NCBI RefSeq assembly: GCF_016801025.1
Contig: NZ_CP068983.1
Span: 1,951,888 to 2,015,887 of the forward strand
Length of the DNA: 64,000 nt
Direction of reading: 5' to 3'
Source of the DNA: Paradevosia shaoguanensis
GTDB lineage: Bacteria; Pseudomonadota; Alphaproteobacteria; Rhizobiales; Devosiaceae
Numbering within the stretch: the stretch's first letter is position 1; every line of letters starts with the position of its first letter. The translations under genes and the position numbers were made by a program. Under the pieces are notes generated by a model, which ran no database searches, had not been told where the DNA came from, and saw only the letters and a program-made list of their open reading frames with translations. This document shows, in pieces, positions 26,007 through 36,964 of the stretch.

Positions 26007-26936
26007 TCACGCTCGCGGGTGGGCCTTGTGGTAGCTCTCCAGCAGCCGGTCGGTATCGACGGCGGTATAGATCTGGGTGGTCGAAAGCGACGCGTGGCCC
26101 AGCAATTCCTGGATCGCCCGCAGGTCGCCGCCCTTGCCCAGGAGGTGGGTGGCGAAGGAATGCCGCAGGGCATGGGGCGTCGCCGACGGAGGCAGGCCCA
26201 GCGCGCCACGGAGTTGCACCACCCGCATCTGGATGAGGCGCGGGGAGAGTACCCCGCCCTTGACCCCGCGGAAGAGCGGCTGGCCGGGATCGAGCGCGAA
26301 GGGGCAGATGTCCAGATAGGTGTCGATGGCGCGGCGGACCGCGGCGATCAGCGGCACCATCCGCGTCTTGCCGCCCTTGCCGGTCACCCGCAGCGTCTCG
26401 GCATCGAGATCGGCCCGCGTCAGCGCCAGTGCTTCGGAAATACGCAGCCCCGCGCCATAGCAGAGCGAGAGCACCGCCATGTCGCGCGCCGCCACCCAGG
26501 GCTGCTCCTCGATCTGTGCGGTGGTGGCGATCGTGCGCTTGGCCTCGATCACGGTCAGCGCCTTGGGGAGCGAGCGGCCGATCTTGGGCGTACGCACGGC
26601 GTTGAACGCCTCGGTCGCCATCACCCCCTCGCGCTCGAGAAAGGCGAAGAAGGACTTGATCGCCGAGAGCGACCGGGCAAGGGAGCGTGAGGTCACGTCA
26701 TCTTCGCGCCGGCTCGCCATGAAGGCGCGGATATCGGCGGCCCGCAAATCCTTGAGCGTCTCCAGCTTCACCTTCCCTCCGGCATGCCCGGAGAGGAAAT
26801 CGAGGAACTGGCCGACATCGCGCCCATAGGATTGGATGGTCAAAGGCGAAAGCCGCCGCACCACCCCAAGCTCCCGCTCCCAGGCAGCAAGCTGGTTCTG
26901 GAGAAAGGCATCGACGGTAAAGGCGGTATTGGGCAT
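26007..26936 (-). CDS. xerC: Tyrosine recombinase, XerC type
   Basis: A 309-residue recombinase. The N-terminal core-binding SAM-like domain (about 5-105) contains SPLTIQSYGRDVGQFLDFL. The catalytic domain carries the Arg of GAGLRISEAL, the Lys of VTGKGGKTRMVPL, the HALRHSFATH and LGHASLSTTQIYT boxes, and the nucleophilic Tyr in the last. The size and the position beside priA are those of the chromosomal XerC, which resolves chromosome dimers at dif with XerD. The ATG at 26936 removes a long non-conserved upstream reading. It is divergent from priA. Confidence 0.9.
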   Translation of the reverse strand: MPNTAFTVDAFLQNQLAAWERELGVVRRLSPLTIQSYGRDVGQFLDFLSGHAGGKVKLETLKDLRAADIRAFMASRREDDVTSRSLARSLSAIKSFFAFLEREGVMATEAFNAVRTPKIGRSLPKALTVIEAKRTIATTAQIEEQPWVAARDMAVLSLCYGAGLRISEALALTRADLDAETLRVTGKGGKTRMVPLIAAVRRAIDTYLDICPFALDPGQPLFRGVKGGVLSPRLIQMRVVQLRGALGLPPSATPHALRHSFATHLLGKGGDLRAIQELLGHASLSTTQIYTAVDTDRLLESYHKAHPRA

Positions 26937-27062
26937 GGGCAGAGGGTAGCCCGGAGACCTTAGCAAAATGCTGACTGGCCGCATGCTCCTCTTCTCGTGT
27001 GCACAAACCCCTTGGCGCCCGTTCCCCATTTGTGCTCTAGGCTCTACCCTGGCCTCGTGGAT

Positions 27063-29237
27063 ATGCAATTGGAAGATTCCCCCGACATCGTCGCCGTCAT
27101 GGTCTCCGTTTCCGTCGAGGGACCCTATTCCTACCGTGTGCCGGCGGGGATGACGGTGACGCGCGGCTCGATCGTGGCGGTGCCGCTGGTCGGGCGGCTG
27201 ACGCTCGGGGTGGTCTGGGGGCAGCCCAAGGATAATTTTGCCCATAATCGCCTCAAGGACATTGCCCGGGTCTACGATGTCCCGCCGCTCTCCGAAGAAT
27301 TGCTGCGCCTTGTCGACTGGGTCTCCCGCTATACGCTGGCGGCGCCCGGCGCGGTGCTGCGGGCCGTGCTGCGCTCGACCGAGGCATTGGAGCCCGAGCG
27401 GCCCATCACCGCCTTCCGCAAGACCGGGTACGAGCCCGAGCGCATGACCGACGCGCGGTTGCGCGTCATGGATGTCGTCGCCGATGGCCTTGCCTGGGCC
27501 AAGGCCGCCATTGTCGGCGCTTCGGGCGTTTCGCCCTCGGTCGTCGAGGGGCTCGAAAAGGTCGGGGCACTGGAGCGGATCGAGATGCCGCCCCCGCCCA
27601 TTGCCCTGCCGCCCGATCCGGATGCGGCGCGGCCGAAGCTGAGCGCCGAGCAGCAGGCGGCGATGGACCAGATCCGCAGTCTCGATCCCCACAAGTTCGG
27701 CGTGGCCCTGCTCGATGGCGTCACGGGCGGCGGCAAGACCGAGGTGTTTTTCGAGGCGGTGGCCGATACGCTCGAAGCCGGGCGGCAGGCGCTGATCCTG
27801 CTGCCGGAAATCGCGCTGACGCACACCTTCCTCGAACGCTTCACCCGGCGCTTCGGCACGCGACCGGCCGAGTGGCATTCGGACATGACCCCGGTGCAGC
27901 GCGCCCGCACCTGGCGCGGCGTGCTCACCGGCCAGGTGCGCGCCGTGGTCGGCGCACGCTCCGCTCTGTTCCTGCCGTTCCACGAGCTGGGCATGATCGT
28001 GCTCGACGAAGAGCATGACGGCGCCTTCAAGCAGTCCGATGGGGTCAATTACCACGCCCGCGACATGGCGGTGGTGCGCGGCTCGCTCTCGCAGGCGCGC
28101 GTGATCCTCTCCTCAGCCACGCCCTCGGTCGAATCGCGCAACAATGCCGATACCGGCAAGTACCTGCATGTGAAGCTCGAGAGCCGGTTCGCCGCCGCGC
28201 AGCTCCCCGATATCACCGCGCTCGACATGCGCGAGGAGGGCCCCGAAAAGGGTTCGTGGATCGCCCCGCGCCTCGCCCGCGAAATCTTCGCCACGCTCGA
28301 TCGGGGGGAGCAGGCGCTGCTGTTCCTCAACCGGCGCGGCTATGCCCCGCTCACCCTCTGCCGCGCCTGCGGGCATCAGTATCAGTGTCCCGATTGCTCG
28401 GCCTGGCTGGTGGAGCACCGCTTCCGCGGCGTCCTCATGTGCCACCATTGCGGGCATGAGCAGAAGGTGCCCAAGGCCTGCGGCGAATGCGGCTCGGTGG
28501 ATTCCCTGGTGCCGATCGGCCCGGGCATCGAGCGCGTGGCAGAGGAAGCGGCTGCGCGCTTCCCCGATGCGCGGCGGGTCATTCTCTCCTCGGACATGGG
28601 TTCGAACGCGCAATTGCGCGATCGCTTCACGGAGATCGAGAAGGGCGAATACGACCTCGTCATCGGCACCCAGCTTGTCGCCAAGGGCCACCATTTCGAA
28701 AAGCTGACGCTGGTCGGGGTGCTCGATGCCGATCTCGGTCTTGCCCATGGCGATCCCCGCGCCGCCGAGAAGACGTTTCAGATCCTGACCCAGGTCACGG
28801 GCCGCGCCGGTCGCGCCTCGCGCGCGGGCAAGGCGTTCCTCCAGACCTACCATCCCTCCCATCCGGTGATGGAGGCGATGGTCAAGTCCGATCGCGAGGC
28901 GTTCTACCAGCACGAGCTCAAGGTTCGCCGCGACGGGCAATTGCCGCCGTTCGGGCGGCTGGCGGCCCTCATCGTCTCGGCCAACGAGCATGACGACGCC
29001 TTCAACTTCGCCAAGCGGCTCCTCGCTGCCGCGCCCATGGCCGAGGACGTTCGCCTCTTCGGTCCGGCCGATGCGCCGGTGGCCATGGTGCGCGGTCGCC
29101 ATCGCGTCAGGCTCCTCGCCCAGAGCGGCAAGGATTTCGATCTTTCCGGCTATGTCCGCTTCTGGCTCACCAATGCCGAGCGAGCGACCGGGAATCTGCG
29201 GGTTCAGGTCGATATCGACCCCCAGAGTTTTTTCTGA
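27063..29237 (+). CDS. priA: Primosomal protein N' (PriA helicase)
   Basis: A 724-residue 3'-5' DNA helicase that restarts collapsed replication forks. The N-terminal DNA-binding domain contains VSVEGPYSYRVPAGM. Walker A is DGVTGGGKTEV, and the DEAH-type box is LDEEHDGAFKQ. The Zn-binding insertion has four Cys pairs (CRAC, CPDC, CHHC, CGEC). The C-terminal motifs GTQLVAKGHHF and QVTGRAGR are typical. The ATG at 27063 is chosen, with a GTG two codons earlier as an alternative. It is divergent from xerC and upstream of the atp operon. Confidence 0.95.
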   Translation: MQLEDSPDIVAVMVSVSVEGPYSYRVPAGMTVTRGSIVAVPLVGRLTLGVVWGQPKDNFAHNRLKDIARVYDVPPLSEELLRLVDWVSRYTLAAPGAVLRAVLRSTEALEPERPITAFRKTGYEPERMTDARLRVMDVVADGLAWAKAAIVGASGVSPSVVEGLEKVGALERIEMPPPPIALPPDPDAARPKLSAEQQAAMDQIRSLDPHKFGVALLDGVTGGGKTEVFFEAVADTLEAGRQALILLPEIALTHTFLERFTRRFGTRPAEWHSDMTPVQRARTWRGVLTGQVRAVVGARSALFLPFHELGMIVLDEEHDGAFKQSDGVNYHARDMAVVRGSLSQARVILSSATPSVESRNNADTGKYLHVKLESRFAAAQLPDITALDMREEGPEKGSWIAPRLAREIFATLDRGEQALLFLNRRGYAPLTLCRACGHQYQCPDCSAWLVEHRFRGVLMCHHCGHEQKVPKACGECGSVDSLVPIGPGIERVAEEAAARFPDARRVILSSDMGSNAQLRDRFTEIEKGEYDLVIGTQLVAKGHHFEKLTLVGVLDADLGLAHGDPRAAEKTFQILTQVTGRAGRASRAGKAFLQTYHPSHPVMEAMVKSDREAFYQHELKVRRDGQLPPFGRLAALIVSANEHDDAFNFAKRLLAAAPMAEDVRLFGPADAPVAMVRGRHRVRLLAQSGKDFDLSGYVRFWLTNAERATGNLRVQVDIDPQSFF

Positions 29238-29509
29238 GCGCACCGGTCGCGAAAAGCCGATTCCGGAAGGCCGCGCATGGCCTTGGCCAAAGCCTTGTGC
29301 GCTGCGACAATTGACGGCGTCGGAATCCGGTCGGCGAGCCTTGCGCGGGGCTTAATCCTTGTGTTAGAGGGGGCGCGAATTTCAAGGGGCTCGCGGGTAG
29401 CCCTGTCCAACGACACGTCCAAGCGTCACGACCGCCCGGTTCGATTTATTGAACTCCGCGTGGTTCGCGCGTGGAAAGGTTGGGGCGAAAACAAGAGGGT
29501 GATGCGAGT

Positions 29510-30070
29510 TTGAGCGCGCAGAATTCGGTACTTGTGCACATTGCGAGGCCTTACGCCTCGGCGCTTTTTGATCTCGCGAGCAGCGAAGGCAGTGTTCCTG
29601 CCGTAGAAGCCGGGCTCGACTCCGTCTCCAAGCTTATCGGCGAGAGCCAGGACTTCCAGCGGTTCCTCCGCTCGCCGGTGATCACCACCGACGTGAAGGC
29701 CGCCGCTCTCGACGAGCTGCTCAAGAAGGTCTCGGTCGACAAGACCGTCGCCAACACGCTGCGCGTGGTGGCTCGCAACGGTCGCCTCTTCGCCGTTCCG
29801 GCGATCATCGCCGAGTTCAAGGCGCAGGCCGCCAAGGCGCGCGGCGAAGTGTCGGCTGAAGTGACGTCCGCTTCCGCCCTCACCAAGGACCAGCTGGCAA
29901 GCCTGGCCGAGACGCTCAAGGGCAAGCTCGGCAAGACCGTCACGCTCACCGAATTTGTCGATCCGTCTCTGATCGGCGGCCTTGTGGTCAAGGTCGGCTC
30001 GCAGATGATCGATTCTTCTCTCAAAACCAAATTGACTGCGATGAAGATCGCCATGAAAGAGGTCGGGTAA
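29510..30070 (+). CDS. atpH: ATP synthase F1 subunit delta
   Basis: A 186-residue subunit forming the peripheral link between F1 and the b subunits. [18 protein letters not shown] at the start and the C-terminal [30 protein letters not shown] are the OSCP/delta signatures. The start is TTG at 29510, preceded by an AGAGGG Shine-Dalgarno, and gives the standard length. The stop overlaps the atpA ATG by one base. It is the first gene of atpHAGDC; the F0 genes lie elsewhere, as in most alphaproteobacteria. Confidence 0.95.
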   Translation: MSAQNSVLVHIARPYASALFDLASSEGSVPAVEAGLDSVSKLIGESQDFQRFLRSPVITTDVKAAALDELLKKVSVDKTVANTLRVVARNGRLFAVPAIIAEFKAQAAKARGEVSAEVTSASALTKDQLASLAETLKGKLGKTVTLTEFVDPSLIGGLVVKVGSQMIDSSLKTKLTAMKIAMKEVG

Positions 30071-31605
30071 TGGATATCAAGGCCGCGGAAGTTTCCGCCA
30101 TCCTCAAGGACCAGATCAAGAATTTCGGCCAGGAAGCTGAAGTCTCCGAAGTCGGTCAGGTTCTGTCGGTCGGCGACGGCATTGCCCGCGTCTATGGCCT
30201 CGACAACGTGCAGGCCGGTGAGCTCGTCGAGTTCCCGGGCGGCATCAAGGGCATGGCGCTCAACCTCGAAACCGACAATGTCGGCGTCGTGATCTTCGGC
30301 TCTGACCGGGCCATCAAGGAAGGCGACACCGTCAAGCGTACCGGCTCGATCGTGGATACCCCGGTCGGCAAGGGCCTGCTCGGCCGCGTTGTCGATGGTC
30401 TGGGCAATCCGATCGACGGCAAGGGCCCGATCGTTCACACCGAGCGTCGCCGCGTCGACGTCAAGGCTCCGGGCATCCTGCCGCGCAAGTCCGTGCACGA
30501 GCCGATGTCGACGGGCCTCAAGGCCATTGACGCCCTGATCCCGATCGGCCGTGGCCAGCGCGAGCTCATCATCGGTGACCGCCAGACCGGCAAGACCGCC
30601 GTGATCCTGGACACCTTCCTCAATCAGAAGCCGGCGCACGTCGCCAACGCTTCCGAGACGGAAAAGCTCTACTGCATCTACGTCGCTATCGGCCAGAAGC
30701 GTTCGACCGTCGCCCAGTTCGTGCGTCAGCTCGAAGAAGCCGGCGCCATGGAATATTCCGTGGTCGTGGCTGCTACCGCTTCGGACCCGGCTCCGCTCCA
30801 GTACATCGCGCCCTTCACCGGCTGCGCCATCGGCGAGTGGTTCCGTGACAATGGCATGCACGCCGTTATCGCCTATGACGATCTGACCAAGCAGGCCGTT
30901 GCCTACCGCCAGATGTCCCTGCTGCTCCGTCGTCCGCCGGGCCGCGAAGCTTACCCGGGCGACGTGTTCTACCTGCACTCCCGTCTCCTCGAGCGCGCTG
31001 CAAAGCTCAACGAAGAGCATGGTTCGGGCTCGCTGACCGCTCTGCCGGTTATCGAAACCCAGGCCAACGACGTGTCGGCCTACATTCCGACCAACGTGAT
31101 CTCGATCACCGACGGCCAGATCTTCCTTGAGACCAACCTCTTCTTCCAGGGTATCCGTCCGGCCGTGAACGTCGGTATCTCGGTTTCCCGCGTGGGCTCC
31201 TCGGCCCAGGTCAAGGCGATGAAGCAGGTTGCCGGCTCGATCAAGGGCGAGCTTTCGCAGTACCGTGAAATGGCCGCCTTCGCCCAGTTCGGTTCGGACC
31301 TCGACGCTGCCACGCAGCGCCTCCTGAACCGTGGTGCGCGTCTGACCGAACTCTTGAAGCAGCCGCAGTTCTCCCCGCTCAAGACCGAAGAAGAAGTCGC
31401 GGTCATCTTCGCGGGCGTGAACGGCTACCTCGACGACCTTCCGGTCAACAAGGTGGGCGATTTCGAAAAGACGGTCCTGTCGACCCTGCGCTCCAAGCAT
31501 GCCGACCTCCTGGGCGCGATCGCCAAGGACAAGGCGCTGAGCGACGACCTGCGCGCCCAGCTCAAGGCCGCGCTCGACGCGATCAAGAAGACCTACGTCG
31601 CCTAA
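30070..31605 (+). CDS. atpA: ATP synthase F1 subunit alpha
   Basis: A 511-residue non-catalytic nucleotide-binding subunit. Walker A GDRQTGKT lies at residues 169-176, and the DELSEED-like region and arginine finger lie around [23 protein letters not shown] and [13 protein letters not shown]. Codon use is visibly biased towards a few codons, as expected for high expression. It is in the atpHAGDC operon, with its start overlapping the atpH stop. Confidence 0.98.
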   Translation: MDIKAAEVSAILKDQIKNFGQEAEVSEVGQVLSVGDGIARVYGLDNVQAGELVEFPGGIKGMALNLETDNVGVVIFGSDRAIKEGDTVKRTGSIVDTPVGKGLLGRVVDGLGNPIDGKGPIVHTERRRVDVKAPGILPRKSVHEPMSTGLKAIDALIPIGRGQRELIIGDRQTGKTAVILDTFLNQKPAHVANASETEKLYCIYVAIGQKRSTVAQFVRQLEEAGAMEYSVVVAATASDPAPLQYIAPFTGCAIGEWFRDNGMHAVIAYDDLTKQAVAYRQMSLLLRRPPGREAYPGDVFYLHSRLLERAAKLNEEHGSGSLTALPVIETQANDVSAYIPTNVISITDGQIFLETNLFFQGIRPAVNVGISVSRVGSSAQVKAMKQVAGSIKGELSQYREMAAFAQFGSDLDAATQRLLNRGARLTELLKQPQFSPLKTEEEVAVIFAGVNGYLDDLPVNKVGDFEKTVLSTLRSKHADLLGAIAKDKALSDDLRAQLKAALDAIKKTYVA

Positions 31606-31640
31606 GACCGACAGCGGCCCAATAAGGAGAGCCTTGGCTT

Positions 31641-32516
31641 ATGCCTTCGCTAAAGGACCTTAAGAACCGGATCACCTCGGTCAAGTCGACCCAGAAGATC
31701 ACCAAGGCCATGCAGATGGTCGCGGCGGCCAAGCTCCGTCGCGCCCAGGAAACTGCAGAGGCTGCGCGTCCCTATGCCGAGCGCATGAGCAAGGTTCTGG
31801 CCGGCCTCGGCGCTGCCTATGAAGGCCGCGCCGGCGCCCCGATCCTACTGGCCGGCACGGGCAAGGACCAGGTGCACCTCCTGGTGGTTGCCACCGGCGA
31901 GCGTGGCCTGGCCGGTGCCTTCAACTCGGCAATCGCGCGCCTCGCCCGCGACCACGCCCAGCAGCTCCTTGCCCAGGGCAAGACGGTCAAGATCCTGACC
32001 GTCGGCCGCAAGGGCCAGGATATCCTCAAGCGCCAGTTCGCCGCCAATATCGTCGAGTACATCACGCTGCGCGACGTCAAGCAGGTCGGCTTCTCGAACG
32101 CCCAGGCGATCGGGGACAAGGTGCTCTCGATGTTCGCCGCCGGCGAATTCGACGTGGCGACCCTCTACTATTCCAAGTTCGCCTCGGTGATTGCGCAGAT
32201 CCCGACTGCCCAGCAGCTCATCCCGGCCAAGTTCGAGGCGACCGAGGCCGATGCCTCCGCGCTCTCCTACGAATACGAGCCAAGCGAAGAAGCGATCCTC
32301 AACGATCTCCTGCCGCGCAATATCTCCATGCAGATCTATCGCGCGCTGCTCGAGAACGGGGCTTCCTTCTACGGCGCCCAGATGAGCGCCATGGACAACG
32401 CGACCCGCAATGCCGGCGAGATGATCCGGAAGCTCCAGCTTTCCTACAATCGTCAGCGCCAGGCGCAGATCACCAAAGAACTCATCGAAATCATTTCGGG
32501 CGCGGAAGCGCTCTAA
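31641..32516 (+). CDS. atpG: ATP synthase F1 subunit gamma
   Basis: A 291-residue central rotor shaft. The N-terminal helix is [36 protein letters not shown], and the C-terminal helix includes [34 protein letters not shown] with the family signature; both coil into the alpha3beta3 cavity. [14 protein letters not shown] loop ([15 protein letters not shown]) is present. It lies 35 bp after atpA and 21 bp before atpD. Confidence 0.97.
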   Translation: MPSLKDLKNRITSVKSTQKITKAMQMVAAAKLRRAQETAEAARPYAERMSKVLAGLGAAYEGRAGAPILLAGTGKDQVHLLVVATGERGLAGAFNSAIARLARDHAQQLLAQGKTVKILTVGRKGQDILKRQFAANIVEYITLRDVKQVGFSNAQAIGDKVLSMFAAGEFDVATLYYSKFASVIAQIPTAQQLIPAKFEATEADASALSYEYEPSEEAILNDLLPRNISMQIYRALLENGASFYGAQMSAMDNATRNAGEMIRKLQLSYNRQRQAQITKELIEIISGAEAL

Positions 32517-33977
<1,461 letters not shown>

Positions 33978-34002
33978 GCTTCGCTTCGCAAAGAACTCGG
34001 AG

Positions 34003-34021
34003 GGTCCGGCAGCGCCGGGCC
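34003..34021 (+). promoter_or_regulatory. Intercistronic hairpin between atpD and atpC
   Basis: GGTCCGGC (34003-34010) and GCCGGGCC (34014-34021) form an 8-bp stem with one G-T pair and a 3-nt loop, followed by a weak TTCCTT. It lies 26 bp after atpD and 37 bp before atpC. It may cause partial termination or 3'-end protection that adjusts epsilon to beta output (inference). Confidence 0.5.
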
Positions 34022-34057
34022 TTCCTTCGACCGCCCGCCGCTTTGGGGAAATAGGTT

Positions 34058-34483
34058 ATGGCCGAAGGCATCCACATCGAAATCGTCTCGCCCGAAAAGC
34101 TGATCCTGGCCGAGGATGCGCGCTCCGTCGCCGTTCCGGGCACGGAAGGCTATTTCACGGTGCTGGGCGACCATGCGCCGCTCATGACCACGCTCAAGCC
34201 CGGCTTCATCACCGTGGTGCGCGCTGACGGCTCCACCCGCACGTTCTACGTCCGTGGCGGCTTCGCCGACGTCTCGCCGGAAGGCCTGACGATCCTGGCC
34301 GAAGAAGCCTCCAGCTTTGCCGATTTCGACCGCGCCGCGATCGAGAAGGCGCTGTCGGACGCGCAGGAGCAGCTCGCTCGCGCCGAGTCCTTCGAGGACA
34401 AGTCCTTCGCCCAGGAACTCGTTTCGGGCTGGATGAACCTGATGATGGAAGCCGGTCAGATCGACGAGGCTCACATCCACTGA
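34058..34483 (+). CDS. atpC: ATP synthase F1 subunit epsilon
   Basis: A 141-residue protein. The N-terminal beta-sandwich starts with IHIEIVSPEKLILAEDARSVAVPGTEGYFTVLGDHAPLMTTLKPG, which is characteristic of epsilon. The C-terminal helical hairpin (DFDRAAIEKALSDAQEQLARAESF) can inhibit ATP hydrolysis. It is the last gene of the F1 operon and is followed by a clear intrinsic terminator. Confidence 0.97.
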   Translation: MAEGIHIEIVSPEKLILAEDARSVAVPGTEGYFTVLGDHAPLMTTLKPGFITVVRADGSTRTFYVRGGFADVSPEGLTILAEEASSFADFDRAAIEKALSDAQEQLARAESFEDKSFAQELVSGWMNLMMEAGQIDEAHIH

Positions 34484-34514
34484 GTTTCGACTATCGAAAC
34501 CGGGAACGGAACGA

Positions 34515-34536
34515 GGCGCCGCGAGGCGCCTTTTTT
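34515..34536 (+). terminator. Intrinsic terminator of the atp operon
   Basis: GGCGCC-GCGA-GGCGCC forms a 6-bp GC stem with a tetraloop, directly followed by six T residues. It begins 32 bp after the atpC stop. Confidence 0.9.
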
Positions 34537-34660
34537 CATGGATTGACGGAAAAGTGTAAAGCCGATCAGGGTTTTACCGTAACCTCAGTTTAAGGTTCGG
34601 TCCTTACCGTTCGCCCCCGCGCTGGGCAGAAGCCCGTTCAAGCGTTTGGGGGACAAAATA

Positions 34661-36640
34661 ATGAAAACCGTATCCGCCTTCTTCGGCAATATCAGCCTTC
34701 GGCTGATGATTTCGGCACTCGTCATTTCGGGTATCCTGATCGCCATTACCGCCATGTCGCTGGGCATCTATGCCAGCCTCTCCTCGAGCCTCTACGCCCA
34801 GGGAAGGGCCGATCAGGCCACGGCGATGAAGACTGCGGCGACTGTGTTCTCGGGCGCCATCTCGGGCTCCAAACTTGAATGGGCCGATGACGGCTCGCTC
34901 GCCAAGGTCCAGGTCTGGGCCATCATGCCCTTCTTCGACAACATCCTCATGCAAGGCATTTCGCGCGTCACGGGCGGCGAGGCCAGCCTCTACATCTATG
35001 ATCGCGAGAGCAAGGCGCTCACCGTCAAGACCACCTCGGTCACCAATGCCGACGGCACGCCCGCGCTCGAGGAAACCATCGATGCCAAGAGCCCGCTCTA
35101 TGCGGCGCTGACTGCCGGCACGCCGCAGCTCGACCAGGAAGTCTTCCATGGCGAAGAGTACTTCTCGGCCTACCAGCCGATCGTCAAGGAAAACGGGGAC
35201 CTCGCCGGCGTGCTCTTCGTGGGCAAGCGCGTGGCCGTCGTGCAGCAGACCATCCAGGGCGTCGTGATGCTGCTCCTGGGCGTCGGCGCTGCCGTTACCG
35301 TGGCGCTCGGCGTCCTGGGCTACCTCGCCTCGCTCCTCATCACCCGGCCGATCCCGCGCCTCGCCAGGTCTATGGCCAGGGTCGCCGAGGGCGATTACAC
35401 CACCGAGATTCCTTACATCCAGTCGCGTAACGAATTGGGCGGCATGGCTCGTGCCGTCGAGATCTTCCGCGAGAACGGTCTCAAGGTCGCGCAGATGACC
35501 GAGGCCGAGGCCGTGCGCATCGTCGCCGACAAGGAAGCCCATACCCGCATGATGGCCGAGTTGCGCGATGCCTTCGGCAATGTGGTGGATGCCGCCGTCG
35601 AGGGCGATTTCTCGCGCCGCGTCGATACCAGCTTCCCCGATGCCGAGCTCAACGCCATCGCCTCCTCGATCAACAATCTCGTCTCGACGGTCGACCGCGG
35701 TCTTTCCGAGACCGGCGACGTGCTCGGCGCGCTCGCCCAGACCGACCTGACGCAGCGCGTCGAAGGGCAGTACCATGGCGCCTTCGCCCGCCTCAAGGAC
35801 GATACCAACGCCGTGGCAGACAAGCTCACCGAGATCGTCGGACAGCTCAAGGCGACCTCGCAGGCGCTCAAGACCGCGACCAGCGAAATCCTTTCGGGCG
35901 CCAACGATCTTTCCGAGCGCACCACCCGGCAGGCCGCGACCATCGAGGAAACCTCGGCGGCCATCGAGCAGCTGGCGACCACCGTTGCCCGCAATGCCGA
36001 GGATGCCGTCCTCGCCAGCGACAAGGCTTCGGGCGTCGCCCGCAGCGCCGAAGAAGGCGGGCAGGTCATGGGCGAGGCCAACCAGGCCATGGAGCGTATC
36101 AGCGCCTCTTCGTCCAAGATCTCCAACATCATCGGCATGATCGACGACATCGCCTTCCAGACCAACCTTCTGGCCTTGAACGCTTCGGTCGAGGCGGCAC
36201 GGGCCGGCGATGCGGGCAAGGGCTTTGCCGTGGTCGCCGTCGAAGTGCGGCGCCTCGCCCAGTCGGCGGCGCAGGCCTCCTCCGAGGTCAAGGCGCTCAT
36301 CGAGCAGAGCGCCGACGAGGTCAAGGGCGGCTCGCGCCTCGTCGCCGAGGCTGCCGACAAGCTGCACCAGATGCTGGCCGGCGTGCGCGACAACAATGCC
36401 GCGCTCGATGCCATCGCCCGCGCCAGCCGCGAGCAGGCTTCGGCCATCGATGAAGTGACGACCGCCATCCGGCAGATGGACGAGATGACCCAGCACAATG
36501 CGGCTCTGGTCGAAGAGACCAATGCCGCCATCGAGCAGACCGAGGCCCAGGCCTCCGAACTCGACCGCGTGGTGGACGTCTTCACCATCGGCCAGAGCGC
36601 TGCGCCGGGCCATCACGAGGCGCATCGCCGCGCTGCCTGA
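34661..36640 (+). CDS. Methyl-accepting chemotaxis protein 1
   Basis: A 659-residue chemoreceptor. TM1 lies at about 14-36 and TM2 at about 200-226, enclosing a Cache-type periplasmic sensor domain ([42 protein letters not shown]). HAMP and a second HAMP-like region with paired [16 protein letters not shown] repeats follow. The signalling tip is [36 protein letters not shown] (written here as the family motif). The C-terminus ends HHEAHRRAA and lacks a CheR pentapeptide. The ATG at 34661 follows a GGGGGA Shine-Dalgarno. It is closely related in its C-terminal half to the next gene. Confidence 0.94.
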   Translation: MKTVSAFFGNISLRLMISALVISGILIAITAMSLGIYASLSSSLYAQGRADQATAMKTAATVFSGAISGSKLEWADDGSLAKVQVWAIMPFFDNILMQGISRVTGGEASLYIYDRESKALTVKTTSVTNADGTPALEETIDAKSPLYAALTAGTPQLDQEVFHGEEYFSAYQPIVKENGDLAGVLFVGKRVAVVQQTIQGVVMLLLGVGAAVTVALGVLGYLASLLITRPIPRLARSMARVAEGDYTTEIPYIQSRNELGGMARAVEIFRENGLKVAQMTEAEAVRIVADKEAHTRMMAELRDAFGNVVDAAVEGDFSRRVDTSFPDAELNAIASSINNLVSTVDRGLSETGDVLGALAQTDLTQRVEGQYHGAFARLKDDTNAVADKLTEIVGQLKATSQALKTATSEILSGANDLSERTTRQAATIEETSAAIEQLATTVARNAEDAVLASDKASGVARSAEEGGQVMGEANQAMERISASSSKISNIIGMIDDIAFQTNLLALNASVEAARAGDAGKGFAVVAVEVRRLAQSAAQASSEVKALIEQSADEVKGGSRLVAEAADKLHQMLAGVRDNNAALDAIARASREQASAIDEVTTAIRQMDEMTQHNAALVEETNAAIEQTEAQASELDRVVDVFTIGQSAAPGHHEAHRRAA

Positions 36641-36964
36641 TACCTGCCCTTGGCACGAAAACAGCAGGGCGTCCTCCGGGGCGCCCTTTTTCGTTGCGGC
36701 GGCTCTGGGCGCTTCACCAAGTCTTAATGTCGATGATGTTTTTGTGACATCTGGTCGCAGGCGAAGTCTTCGGCCTGGCGATTCAGTTTTCGGGTCGCTG
36801 TAACAAATGATTTCGGGCGCGAGTGTTGTCGTGCCCACTCTTGATGTTTGCGATAGCCGACCGTCCAAGCGGAATTGTTCCGAACCAGGTCTCTATCCGG
36901 CGTTGTTTTTGGTCTTTTCCCCGCAACCCCGATCGACATCGCGCATCTCCAGGAGGAGAAACTC
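36641..36964. other. Gap between the two chemoreceptor genes
   Basis: This 324-bp stretch starts with the terminator of the first receptor gene (36666-36691). The remainder has no coding signature on either strand and must carry the second receptor's promoter and leader. It ends in a strong AGGAGGAG ribosome-binding site. Confidence 0.7.
36666..36691 (+). terminator. Intrinsic terminator after chemoreceptor 1
   Basis: AGGGCG (36666-36671) pairs with CGCCCT (36682-36687), and a T run to 36691 follows. It lies 26 bp after the stop codon. The two receptors are therefore probably transcribed separately. Confidence 0.8.

Noticed and set aside
25740..26010. Replication origin in the AT-rich island
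   Set aside because: Only two imperfect DnaA-box-like sequences (TTATCCGCG, TTATTCACG) were seen, and the usual origin neighbours of this order, such as hemE, are absent.
26007..26936. Tyrosine recombinase as a phage or island integrase
   Set aside because: Its length, conserved XerC motifs and location next to priA fit the chromosomal dimer-resolution enzyme. No tRNA attachment site or phage genes are nearby.
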